A stretch of DNA of 64,000 bases, taken from NCBI GenBank assembly GCA_902600485.1, contig CACKJD010000001.1, positions 117,501 to 181,500 on the forward strand, read 5' to 3'. The position numbers were made by a program, and so were the translations under genes. This DNA comes from an uncultured Pelagibacteraceae bacterium. Its GTDB lineage: Bacteria > Pseudomonadota > Alphaproteobacteria > Pelagibacterales > Pelagibacteraceae. Positions within the stretch are counted from its first letter, which is position 1; every line of letters begins with the position of its first letter. The notes beneath the pieces were generated by a model. That model made no database searches. It saw only the letters and a list, made by a program, of their open reading frames with translations, and was not told where the DNA came from. Below, piece after piece: positions 10,836 to 19,459 of this stretch.

Positions 10836-13283
10836 ATGCTTAATCCTATTAGCTTTATTAGTAGAATTTTTAAAAGTAGTAATCAAAATGAGATTGATAA
10901 AATCAAATATTTATTAAATAGAATAAATGATCTCGAAAAAACAATTTCAAAATTAGATGATGAGGAATTTCCAAAAAAGACAAAATTGCTGAAATCAAGA
11001 CTTGTGGATGAGCCTTTTAATGATGAAATAATATGTGAAGCTTTTGCTCTTGTAAGAGAGGCATCAAGAAGACAAAGAGGAGAAAGACATTTTGATGTTC
11101 AGATACTTGGTGGATTAATCTTACATCAGGGTAAAATTGCTGAAATGAAAACTGGTGAAGGTAAAACTATTACGATTGCATTAGCAGCATATTTAAATTC
11201 TCTTAATGGTAAAGGTGTACATATTGTTACGGTCAATGATTACTTAGCAAAAAGAGATTGTGAGAATATGTCAAAAATTTATAATTTTTTAGGAGTAAGC
11301 TGTGGATACATAAACAATAATCAAAACGATGATGAAAGACTAAAAAATTATTCATGCGATATAACATATGCAACTAATAGCGAACTTGGTTTTGATTATT
11401 TAAAAGACAATATGAAACTCTCGATAAATCAAATTGTTCAACAAGATCGTTATTATGCAATTGTTGATGAAATTGATTCTTGTTTAATAGACGAGGCCAG
11501 AACGCCTCTTGTTATATCTGGACAAGCAGAGAATATGAGCAAACAATATAAATCTATAAATAATTTTGTAAAAAAATTAAAAGACCCAGAATACGAGATA
11601 GATGAGAAAGATAGAACTATAATCTTATCTAACAAAGGTATTGACAAAGTAGAAAATATTTTAAGTGATGCAGGTATACTAAAAAATAATAATTTTTATG
11701 ATCCTTCTAATCTTCATATAGTCCATCATGTAAATCAAGCGTTGAAGGCAAATTTTATTTTTAAAAAAGATAAAGATTATGTAATCGAAGAACAAAAAAT
11801 TAAAATAATAGATGAAATCTCAGGAAGAATATTAGAGGGCAGAAGATATGCTGACGGATTACATCAAGCTATAGAAGCAAAAGAAAATGTAAAAATTGAA
11901 ATAGAAAACCAAACTCTTGCATCAATCACTTACCAAAATTATTTTAAATTATATAAAAAACTTGCGGGCTGCACTGGAACAGCATTGACAGAGAGTCAGG
12001 AATTTTACGAAATATATGGTTTAAAAGTAGTTTCAATACCTACAAATAAAAACATGATTAGAAAAGATCATAATGATAAAATATTTAGGACTGATGAAGA
12101 AAAAAAAATTGCTATTATCGACTTAGTAAAAGAATGTAATGAAAAAGGACAACCAGTTTTAGTATTTACATCAAGTGTAGATAAATCAGAAATTTACTCT
12201 GATCTCTTAAGAAACAAAAAAATTAAGCATACTGTTTTAAATGCAAAAAATCATGAGAAAGAAGCTGAAATAATTGCAAATGCAGGAAAATTAAATTCAG
12301 TAATAATTACAACTAGTATATCTGGAAGAGGTGTTGATATCCAGCTTGGTGGTAAAAACGAGTATCCTACCAGTAGTGACAACAATAAAGCTATTGATGA
12401 AAAAGAAAAAGTTAAATCTTTAGGGGGATTATATGTAATAGGAACAGAAAGAATGGAATCAAGAAGGGTTGATAATCAAGCGAGAGGTAGATCTGGAAGA
12501 CAGGGAGACGAGGGAAGCTCAATTTTTTTTGTAAGTTTGGAGGATGATTTAATGAGAATTTTTGGATCAGAGTCTATAAACAATATGTTAGAAAAACTTG
12601 GATTAAAAGATGGAGAAAGTATAGAACACCCATGGATTAACAAAGCGTTGGAAAGAGCTCAGCAAAAAGTTGAGGCAAGAAATTTTGATATAAGGAAATC
12701 CCTTCTAAAATTTGACAATGTTCTTAACGATCAAAGACAAGTAGTATTTAGTCAACGTAAAGAAGTTTTGAGCACTGAGGAAATAACGAAGTTTATAGAC
12801 AAATTGCTTGATGATGAAATTGAAAATATCATAATTGAAAAAAATAAGTCAGTTAGCTTAGAAAAAAATAAAATTTTGAAGAGTAAATTTGAAGTTCTAC
12901 TTCAAAATAATGATAACGATTATTTGAATAAAATTTTAAGATCTAATCAAAGTGAGATTATTCATGCTATTAAAGAAATTTTTTTGGAAAGAAGGAATCA
13001 AAGAATTAGTAAAATTTCTGAATTAGGTAATAAGGATCTTGAAAAGAAAATATTTTTACAAATAATAGATCTAAATTGGAAAAATCACATACAATATCTT
13101 GAACAGCTTAGGCAAGTGATAGGTTTAAGATCCTATGGGCAAAGAGATCCATTAATTGAATACAAGAAAGAGTCATTTGAATTATTTGAAAGACTGTTGG
13201 AAAAAATTAGACAAGATACATTAGCTATACTTTTGAATATTCGAATTGAAAATAACACAAAAAGACCAAAAAAAAGCTATTAA
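10836..13283 (+). CDS. secA: Preprotein translocase ATPase SecA
   Basis: 815 residues. SecA drives secretory proteins through SecYEG. Walker A is MKTGEGKT (about 103-110), the DEAD-like box is in VDEIDSCLIDEAR (about 210), and the second motor domain has ARGRSGRQGD. The protein stops after the helical scaffold (KRPKKSY) and lacks the C-terminal zinc-binding tail with its CXCX8CH motif, which in other bacteria binds SecB and lipids. This makes it about 85 residues shorter than E. coli SecA. It is a single gene with convergent accA downstream. Confidence 0.97.
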   Translation: MLNPISFISRIFKSSNQNEIDKIKYLLNRINDLEKTISKLDDEEFPKKTKLLKSRLVDEPFNDEIICEAFALVREASRRQRGERHFDVQILGGLILHQGKIAEMKTGEGKTITIALAAYLNSLNGKGVHIVTVNDYLAKRDCENMSKIYNFLGVSCGYINNNQNDDERLKNYSCDITYATNSELGFDYLKDNMKLSINQIVQQDRYYAIVDEIDSCLIDEARTPLVISGQAENMSKQYKSINNFVKKLKDPEYEIDEKDRTIILSNKGIDKVENILSDAGILKNNNFYDPSNLHIVHHVNQALKANFIFKKDKDYVIEEQKIKIIDEISGRILEGRRYADGLHQAIEAKENVKIEIENQTLASITYQNYFKLYKKLAGCTGTALTESQEFYEIYGLKVVSIPTNKNMIRKDHNDKIFRTDEEKKIAIIDLVKECNEKGQPVLVFTSSVDKSEIYSDLLRNKKIKHTVLNAKNHEKEAEIIANAGKLNSVIITTSISGRGVDIQLGGKNEYPTSSDNNKAIDEKEKVKSLGGLYVIGTERMESRRVDNQARGRSGRQGDEGSSIFFVSLEDDLMRIFGSESINNMLEKLGLKDGESIEHPWINKALERAQQKVEARNFDIRKSLLKFDNVLNDQRQVVFSQRKEVLSTEEITKFIDKLLDDEIENIIIEKNKSVSLEKNKILKSKFEVLLQNNDNDYLNKILRSNQSEIIHAIKEIFLERRNQRISKISELGNKDLEKKIFLQIIDLNWKNHIQYLEQLRQVIGLRSYGQRDPLIEYKKESFELFERLLEKIRQDTLAILLNIRIENNTKRPKKSY

Positions 13284-13347
13284 TTTAAAAATTAAAAATT
13301 CTAACTTGTTAATCAATCAAAGTATATCAATAATTAAAAAATCTATC

Positions 13348-14460
13348 TTAATTTAAGTTTAATAAATATAAAAATGTAACAAAAATTATAAAAATTAAAA
13401 TATATATATTAATTTTATTTACTATGATTTTATTTTTGATAGCAGCAAAATTTTTGACACTGTTAGAAAATAATTTTTCAGACGATAAAGAGCCACTGGA
13501 TAAGCCTTTTTCCCTACCAATATTTAAAAATTTATTTTTTCTATGGGCAATTATATCTTGTCGTGTCATATCTTTTAATTCGCTTAAATTTATTTTTAAA
13601 GATCTCTTTAAATTTGAAAGTGTTAGGTCTTTATCCCTATGAGCGCCTCCACTTGGCTCTAAAATAATTTCATCAATAATTTTAAGTTCCAACAAGTCCT
13701 TGGATGTAAGTTTCATAGCTTTGGCAGCTTCAAGTGTTTTTTTAGGGTCTCTCCAAAGTATAGACGCACACCCTTCGGGTGAGATAACAGAGTAAATTGC
13801 ATTTTCAAACATCAAAATTTTATTTGAAGATGCTAATGCAATCGCGCCTCCAGATCCACCTTCTCCTATTATTATTGATATAGTTGGTACACCCAAAGAC
13901 AAGGAACATTCAATCGATTTAGCTATTGCCTCTGCTTGCCCTCTTTCCTCAGCGCCAACTCCTGGATAGGCTCCAGGTGTATCTATAAAAGTAATAACCG
14001 GTAAACCAAATTTATCTGCAATTTTCATTAGTCTAATTGATTTGCGATAGCCCTCGGGTTTCATCATACCAAAATTTCTTTCGATCCTGGACTCAAGATC
14101 ATCACCTTTTTCCTGTCCAATAACTAAGACAGACTGTCCTTCAAAAGTAGCTAACCCTGCAATAGAAGATTTGTCTTCGCCAAAAAGTCTATCACCAGAT
14201 AAAGGAAAAAAATTTTCGAAAATATTTTCGATAAAAAACTTTGATTTTGGTCTTTCCTCGTGGCGGGCTACTAAAGTTGTCTGCCAGGGGTCAAGATTAG
14301 AGTAAATTTCTTTTAATTTTTTGTTAAGATCTGATTGTAATTTATCAATTTTACTTGTATCAACCTCGGAAATACCCTCATTGTTATAAGGATCTTTTAA
14401 CCTATCTAACTCTAACTCTATATTTTTAATATCATTTTCAAAATTTAGATAGTTTTTCAT
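13348..14460 (-). CDS. accA: Acetyl-CoA carboxylase carboxyltransferase alpha, with C-terminal hydrophobic tail
   Basis: 370 residues against about 320 in most bacteria. With AccD it transfers carboxyl groups to acetyl-CoA to make malonyl-CoA. The catalytic core (residues 1 to about 312) is well conserved, including GDRLFGED, PGAYPGVGAEERGQ and IGEGGSGGA. The family end, HRKNKFLNIGR, is followed by a serine-rich linker and a final segment, about 350-367, that is almost purely hydrophobic and looks like a membrane helix. The partner accD is at 36127. The gene is divergent from glcB. Confidence 0.94.
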   Translation of the reverse strand: MKNYLNFENDIKNIELELDRLKDPYNNEGISEVDTSKIDKLQSDLNKKLKEIYSNLDPWQTTLVARHEERPKSKFFIENIFENFFPLSGDRLFGEDKSSIAGLATFEGQSVLVIGQEKGDDLESRIERNFGMMKPEGYRKSIRLMKIADKFGLPVITFIDTPGAYPGVGAEERGQAEAIAKSIECSLSLGVPTISIIIGEGGSGGAIALASSNKILMFENAIYSVISPEGCASILWRDPKKTLEAAKAMKLTSKDLLELKIIDEIILEPSGGAHRDKDLTLSNLKRSLKINLSELKDMTRQDIIAHRKNKFLNIGREKGLSSGSLSSEKLFSNSVKNFAAIKNKIIVNKINIYILIFIIFVTFLYLLNLN

Positions 14461-14557
14461 ATATCTTAATATTCATTATATTTTAAAAAAGGCAATAAAA
14501 TGATTGCGTTAATATTAACAGAAATAAACCTTGTAAATACGGAATAAACTAAAATAT

Positions 14558-14563
14558 TATAAT
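14558..14563 (+). promoter_or_regulatory. Possible -10 element of glcB
   Basis: A perfect TATAAT lies 11 bases before the glcB start codon, with no convincing -35 at normal spacing. If used, the transcript would have a leader of only about 5 bases. The 114-base spacer between accA and glcB shows none of the conserved glycine riboswitch segments. Confidence 0.35.
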
Positions 14564-14574
14564 TTAATAAAATT

Positions 14575-16728
14575 ATGATTAAAAAAAATGATTATCAAGT
14601 TGTTGGAAAATTATTTGTTAGCAAAATACTCTATAACTTTGTCGGCAAAGAACTTTTAAAAAACACTAAAATCAAATCCAAACACTTTTGGTCTGGTTTT
14701 GAAAAATCTCTTAATAATTTAAGAGAAAAAAACGAAAAATTACTCGAGATTAGAGGGCAACTGCAAAATTCTATTGATCATTGGCATATTAAAAATAAAG
14801 GAAAAAAATTTAGTCTAATTAAATACAAGAAATTTCTTTTAGGAATTGGTTATTTAAAGAAAAAAATTCCGAACTTTAAAATACAAACAAAAAATGTTGA
14901 CGAGGAAATAGCAAAAATACCAGGGCCACAGTTGGTGGTACCAATATCTAATGCTAGGTATGCTTTAAACGCTGCAAATGCTAGATGGGGAAGTCTTTAT
15001 GATGCGCTTTATGGGACAGACGCAATAGGATCAGAAAAGTTAGACAATAGATATAACCCCGTGCGTGGTGGAAAAGTAATAAGATATTGTAGGGACTTTC
15101 TCGATGAAGTTTTTCCATTAAAAAATGGATCATGGAAAAAAGTTAATACTTTAAAAATAGTTGGGCATAAACTTGTATTAAAAATAGATAAAAAAATAAT
15201 TAAACTAAAAAATCTAAAGCAATACGTGGGGTATAGATCAGATAAAAAAAAATTAAAAGGTGTTTTATTAATTAATAATAATCTTCACGTAGAATTAATA
15301 ATTAACCCTTACGCTTTTAGCGCTAACAACGATCCAATTGGTCTCAGTGATTTAGTAATAGAGTCGGCAGTTTCCACAATCATAGATCATGAAGATAGTG
15401 TTGCGGCTGTTGATGCTGAAGACAAAGTTTTAGGATACAGAAACTGGCTTGGATTAATGAAAGGTGATCTAAATGTAAAATTTGAAAAATTAGGAAAAAA
15501 ATATGTAAGATTTTTAAATTCTGATAGAAAATATACTTCCTCTAATGGAAAAAGCATTAAATTACATGGCAGAGCTTTACTACTTAATAGAAATGTAGGT
15601 CACCTTATGAAAACTCCTGCTGTCCTCTTTTCAGATAAAACTCAAATTCCAGAGGGAATTCTTGATGCATTTATAACATCTGCTGCTTGTCTTCATGATT
15701 TAAACAAACATAAAAATTCTCGAACCGGATCTATTTATATAGTCAAACCAAAAATGCATGGCCCAGATGAGGTAGCTTTTGCTGATGAAATTTTTACGAA
15801 CGTTGAGGAAGTATTAAATCTTAAAAGAAACACGATAAAAATAGGAATAATGGATGAGGAAAGAAGAACAAGTTCAAATTTGAAACAGTGTATTAAAAAA
15901 GTAAAAAAAAGAGTTGTCTTTATAAACACCGGATTTCTGGACAGAACAGGAGACGAGATGCACACATCAATGGAAGCGGGTCCAATGATGAAAAAAGGAG
16001 ACATGAAAAATTCAAATTGGATAAAAGCGTATGAAAATAATAATGTAAAAATTGGTTTAGAGTGCGGTTTTTCAGGTAAGGCTCAGATCGGAAAAGGGAT
16101 GTGGGCTGCTCCTGATAAAATGCAAGATATGTTAAATCAAAAGATTGGACATCCAAAGTCTGGGGCAAATTGCGCTTGGACACCTTCACCAACTGCAGCA
16201 ACTCTCCATGCAATGCACTATCACAAAGTAAATGTTTTTAATGTACATAAAAAAATTCAAAAAAAAATTAAATTTGATTTGGATGGATTGTTATCAATCC
16301 CTATTATTTCAAAACCAAGATGGAATATAGATGATATAAGAAATGAGTTAGAAAATAACTGCCAAGGTATCTTGGGTTATGTTGTAAGATGGATTAATAG
16401 TGGAATAGGCTGTTCAAAGGTGCCCGATATCAATAATATAGGACTCATGGAAGATAGAGCAACATTAAGAATATCATCTCAACACATTTCTAATTGGCTT
16501 CATCACAACATTTGCACTACATTCCAGGTTTTAGAGACATTAAAAAAAATGGCAAAAATAGTAGACGATCAAAATAAAAGCGATCCAGGATACGAAAAAA
16601 TGTCAATTAATTTTGATAAATCTATTGCCTTTAAAACTGCATGCGATTTAATTTTTAAAGGAAAAGACCAGCCCTCTGGTTATACAGAGCCATTATTACA
16701 TGCTAACAGATATAGAAAAAAAAATTAA
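14575..16728 (+). CDS. glcB: Malate synthase G
   Basis: 717 residues, full length. It condenses glyoxylate with acetyl-CoA to malate in the glyoxylate shunt. The motifs DHEDSVAAVDAEDK (with the metal ligand region), GIMDEERRTS (catalytic arginine), CAWTPSPTAATLHAMHYH and EDRATLRISSQH are all present in order. It is a single-gene unit whose stop overlaps the recR stop by 4 bases on the opposite strand. In cultured SAR11 this gene is preceded by a glycine riboswitch; here none is visible. Confidence 0.97.
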   Translation: MIKKNDYQVVGKLFVSKILYNFVGKELLKNTKIKSKHFWSGFEKSLNNLREKNEKLLEIRGQLQNSIDHWHIKNKGKKFSLIKYKKFLLGIGYLKKKIPNFKIQTKNVDEEIAKIPGPQLVVPISNARYALNAANARWGSLYDALYGTDAIGSEKLDNRYNPVRGGKVIRYCRDFLDEVFPLKNGSWKKVNTLKIVGHKLVLKIDKKIIKLKNLKQYVGYRSDKKKLKGVLLINNNLHVELIINPYAFSANNDPIGLSDLVIESAVSTIIDHEDSVAAVDAEDKVLGYRNWLGLMKGDLNVKFEKLGKKYVRFLNSDRKYTSSNGKSIKLHGRALLLNRNVGHLMKTPAVLFSDKTQIPEGILDAFITSAACLHDLNKHKNSRTGSIYIVKPKMHGPDEVAFADEIFTNVEEVLNLKRNTIKIGIMDEERRTSSNLKQCIKKVKKRVVFINTGFLDRTGDEMHTSMEAGPMMKKGDMKNSNWIKAYENNNVKIGLECGFSGKAQIGKGMWAAPDKMQDMLNQKIGHPKSGANCAWTPSPTAATLHAMHYHKVNVFNVHKKIQKKIKFDLDGLLSIPIISKPRWNIDDIRNELENNCQGILGYVVRWINSGIGCSKVPDINNIGLMEDRATLRISSQHISNWLHHNICTTFQVLETLKKMAKIVDDQNKSDPGYEKMSINFDKSIAFKTACDLIFKGKDQPSGYTEPLLHANRYRKKN

Positions 16729-17330
16729 AGCTGAGTTCTATTTTTAAAAGCTGAAAATAGTGTACCATCATCTAAATTTTCAATTTCTCCGCCTATTGGA
16801 AGTCCTTGAGCTAATTTAGAAATTTTTACATTTGTATTTTTAAGGGATTCCTCAATATAATAAGCTGTCGTTTGTCCCTCAACTGTGGCACTTGTTGCTA
16901 AAATTACCTCTTCGATATTTTGTTTTTTTACTCTATCTTTAAGTGACTCTACTAGCAATTTTTGATTTTTATCCAATGATCCAGAAATAGTCCCACCAAG
17001 AATATGGAAATAACCACTAAAAATGTTTGTGCTTTCAATACTCCACTGATCTCCAATAGTTTCAACAACACAAATTTTTGAGAATTTTTTTTGCAAATAA
17101 CTACAATTATTGAAACCATCACATTCATCTTTTGAAGATTTTAATACTCCGCAATAATTACACCTTGAAATATTTTTATATACATTCACGAGTGCGTTTA
17201 TTGTAGGTTTCATAATCTCATCTTTATTATTTATTAATTTTAATATTATCCGCTTCGCAGATTTTGGGCCTAACCCTGGAAATTTAGATATAGCTTTTAT
17301 TAATTCTTCAATTTCTTTGGTCTCCATCAT
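16725..17330 (-). CDS. recR: Recombination protein RecR
   Basis: 201 residues, normal length. RecR acts with RecO, and RecF where present, to load RecA on single-stranded gaps. The helix-hairpin-helix FPGLGPKSAKRI is at 17-28, a four-cysteine zinc finger starts at CNYCG, and a Toprim domain (about 80-175) contains VVETIGDQW and LATSATVEGQ. The usual neighbours ybaB and dnaX follow upstream on the same strand, a widely conserved cluster. Met1 and Met2 are both possible starts. Confidence 0.96.
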   Translation of the reverse strand: MMETKEIEELIKAISKFPGLGPKSAKRIILKLINNKDEIMKPTINALVNVYKNISRCNYCGVLKSSKDECDGFNNCSYLQKKFSKICVVETIGDQWSIESTNIFSGYFHILGGTISGSLDKNQKLLVESLKDRVKKQNIEEVILATSATVEGQTTAYYIEESLKNTNVKISKLAQGLPIGGEIENLDDGTLFSAFKNRTQL

Positions 17331-17333
17331 AGT

Positions 17334-17651
17334 CTATAAAGGCCATTTGAAGCCAGGTATTCCAAAGCCCCCTGTAACTTTGGAAAGTTCGTCCGAAGTT
17401 TTTGTTTTGAGATTATTCTTTGCATTATTATGTGCTGCGATAACTAAATCTTCCAATACGGTTTTATCCTCTTTAAACAAACTGTCAGAAATTTTCAAAC
17501 TTTCAATTTCACCATCGCCATTTAAAACTATTTTTACTTGACCGCCACCTGATGAACCTTCTGCTTTAATGTTCTTTATTTTCTCCTGGCTTTCTTTAAC
17601 TTTTAATTCAATTTCTTTTGCTTTTTCCAATATTTTGTTAAAATCAGTCAT
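17334..17651 (-). CDS. YbaB/EbfC nucleoid-associated protein
   Basis: 105 residues. Small dimeric DNA-binding protein usually encoded between dnaX and recR, as here (3-base gap to recR, 7 bases after dnaX). The N-terminal helix is charged; the core includes VKIVLNGDGEIESLKI, the family beta-sheet region. A glycine-rich tail ends the protein, as often seen. Confidence 0.93.
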   Translation of the reverse strand: MTDFNKILEKAKEIELKVKESQEKIKNIKAEGSSGGGQVKIVLNGDGEIESLKISDSLFKEDKTVLEDLVIAAHNNAKNNLKTKTSDELSKVTGGFGIPGFKWPL

Positions 17652-17658
17652 TTTGTTA

Positions 17659-19320
17659 TTACTTCAAATTTTTCATATCAATAATTTCTAAATCTGGAAA
17701 TAGATTAATTGCTTTTTTATATTTTTCAGAATTTTTTAAATTCTTCAATTTATCATCTTCATCTTGGCTTTTTATTTCTTTCATTGTTTTCAATCCAGTT
17801 TTTTTAGATAATGATATTATCCATCTTTCTCCAGTCCAATCTAGCAGTTTGGACGTTAAATTTTTAATAAAATTCTTATTAAGATTTTCATTAAAGGAAA
17901 TTTCAATATTTTTATTTCTAAAACTAACTAAATTTACATTATTTTCTAATTCGTATTTTAATTCTATCTCCTTTTTTGATGTGCACAATGAAACTAAATC
18001 TAAAAAAGAATTTATTTTTGTTTTATTAAATAATTCATTATCCTCTAAAATTTTTTGTTCCTCTTGCGAAGAAGATTTAAGTTGGTTTATAGTTTTATCT
18101 TTGTTTTGATCGTTTTTAGTTTTTTTTGATGGATCTTTATTTATAATAATATTATTTTTATTACTTTCTTCTTCAGCCGGCTCATAATAATTTTCAATCT
18201 TACTTGAGTATTCTTTTTTTAGATACATAAGTCTTATTAGAAACATTTCTACAGCAAGATGCTGATTTGAGATCAGATTAATTTGCGTTAATATGTCCAC
18301 TGCAAACTCCCAAAATAATAATATTGTTTTATTTTCAACTTTATTTGATAAATTCTTAATTTTTTCAAAATCGTCATCTATAAAATCTACAGAAGAGTTT
18401 AATTTATTTATATTCTTATGATTTTTGAGATAATAGAGTATCTCAAGAAAATTATTTATAAATAACTTTGGCTCTATACCTTGATTAAATATATTTTGAT
18501 ACAACTCTAATACTTTTTTTTCATTTCCAGCAAATAATTCATTTATGAGATCTAAAAGATAAGTTTTATCGAAGTAACCAAAAATCTTTTGAGCTGTCTT
18601 TAGATCCAATTTTTTTCCATCATCATTTTCGCTTAAAAGAATTCTATCTAAAAGAGATAAAGAGTCCCTAACAGATCCCTCCGACATTTTAACAATCAAC
18701 TTCAATACGTCATCATCTAAATTCTTTTTTTCTAATGTGGTAACTTTTTTAATATAATTTAGAAGTTCTTCAAAACTTATTCTCATTAAATCAAATCTTT
18801 GACATCTTGAAAGTACTGTAACTGGTATTTTATTTACCTCAGTAGTAGCAAAAATAAATTTCAAATAATTTGGTGGTTCTTCAAGTGTTTTTAACAAAGC
18901 ATTAAATGCTTGTTTGCTAAGCATATGAACTTCATCAATTATAAATATTTTGTACTTTGAAGATGTTGGTCCATATCTAGAAAACTCTATAAGATCTCTA
19001 ACATCATCAACGCCTGTTTTACTTGCAGCATCCATTTCAAGAACGTCTATGTGCCTGGACTGGGAAATTTGCTCACAGTTATCACATTTATTATTTAAAC
19101 AATTATTTTTTTTTGAGTCTGTACAATTTAAATTTTTTGCTAGGATTCTAGCTATTGTTGTTTTGCCAACGCCTCTAATCCCTGTAAATAAAAAAGCATT
19201 TGGAATCTTATTTGTTAAAATGGATTTTTTTATTGTATCTACGATAATTTCTTGTCCTACTAGCTCATCAAAAATTTGAGGTCTATACTTAATTGCTAAA
19301 ACTTTGTTATTAATTTTCAT
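17659..19320 (-). CDS. dnaX: DNA polymerase III subunit gamma/tau
   Basis: 553 residues from the chosen start; an in-frame ATG at 19338 would lie inside the SRP RNA. It is the clamp loader motor and organiser of the replisome. Walker A is GIRGVGKTT, a cysteine cluster runs from CTDSKKNNC to CDNC, and the DEAH-like IDEVHML and the SRC arginine finger (VLSRCQRFD) follow. Residues after about 395 are a charged linker and a divergent tau tail. At 18120-18127 an A8 run in the coding strand is followed by CTAA, so a one-base backward slip would stop at about residue 401 and give a gamma-like product. Confidence 0.95.
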   Translation of the reverse strand: MKINNKVLAIKYRPQIFDELVGQEIIVDTIKKSILTNKIPNAFLFTGIRGVGKTTIARILAKNLNCTDSKKNNCLNNKCDNCEQISQSRHIDVLEMDAASKTGVDDVRDLIEFSRYGPTSSKYKIFIIDEVHMLSKQAFNALLKTLEEPPNYLKFIFATTEVNKIPVTVLSRCQRFDLMRISFEELLNYIKKVTTLEKKNLDDDVLKLIVKMSEGSVRDSLSLLDRILLSENDDGKKLDLKTAQKIFGYFDKTYLLDLINELFAGNEKKVLELYQNIFNQGIEPKLFINNFLEILYYLKNHKNINKLNSSVDFIDDDFEKIKNLSNKVENKTILLFWEFAVDILTQINLISNQHLAVEMFLIRLMYLKKEYSSKIENYYEPAEEESNKNNIIINKDPSKKTKNDQNKDKTINQLKSSSQEEQKILEDNELFNKTKINSFLDLVSLCTSKKEIELKYELENNVNLVSFRNKNIEISFNENLNKNFIKNLTSKLLDWTGERWIISLSKKTGLKTMKEIKSQDEDDKLKNLKNSEKYKKAINLFPDLEIIDMKNLK

Positions 19321-19326
19321 ATGCAA

Positions 19327-19412
19327 GGGACCAATCAACCTGGAAAATACTCATTACCCTTGCTCTTTTTCAAGCCTGGGGGAGTTCATGGTAATACCAC
19401 CTGATTAGCCCC
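19327..19412 (-). ncRNA. ffs: Signal recognition particle RNA (4.5S type)
   Basis: About 86 bases. The apical domain reads CAGG, then CUU-GAAA-AAG (a GNRA tetraloop on a 3-bp stem), then AGCA, the conserved symmetric loop that binds Ffh. The 5' end GGGGCUAAUCA pairs along 11 bases with the 3' end UGAUUGGUCCC. Next to that, AUUACC pairs with GGUAAU. It lies directly before dnaX, a location common in alphaproteobacteria. The ends are set from the outer helix and the promoter. Confidence 0.93.
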
Positions 19413-19417
19413 TGGTT

Positions 19418-19447
19418 ATTATAACAGTAATATTTTCTAGTCTACAA
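19418..19447 (-). promoter_or_regulatory. Promoter of the SRP RNA (and dnaX)
   Basis: On the minus strand TTGTAG (19447-19442) and a perfect TATAAT (19423-19418) are separated by 18 bases. The -10 ends 6 bases before the first G of the SRP RNA outer helix, which fits transcription starting at 19412. As dnaX follows within 6 bases of the RNA, the same promoter probably serves both. Confidence 0.7.
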
Positions 19448-19459
19448 CAAAAGTTTTAA

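Noticed and set aside
19321..19338. Upstream in-frame start of dnaX
   Set aside because: It falls in the 3' strand of the SRP RNA; the Met at 19320 fits the family start.
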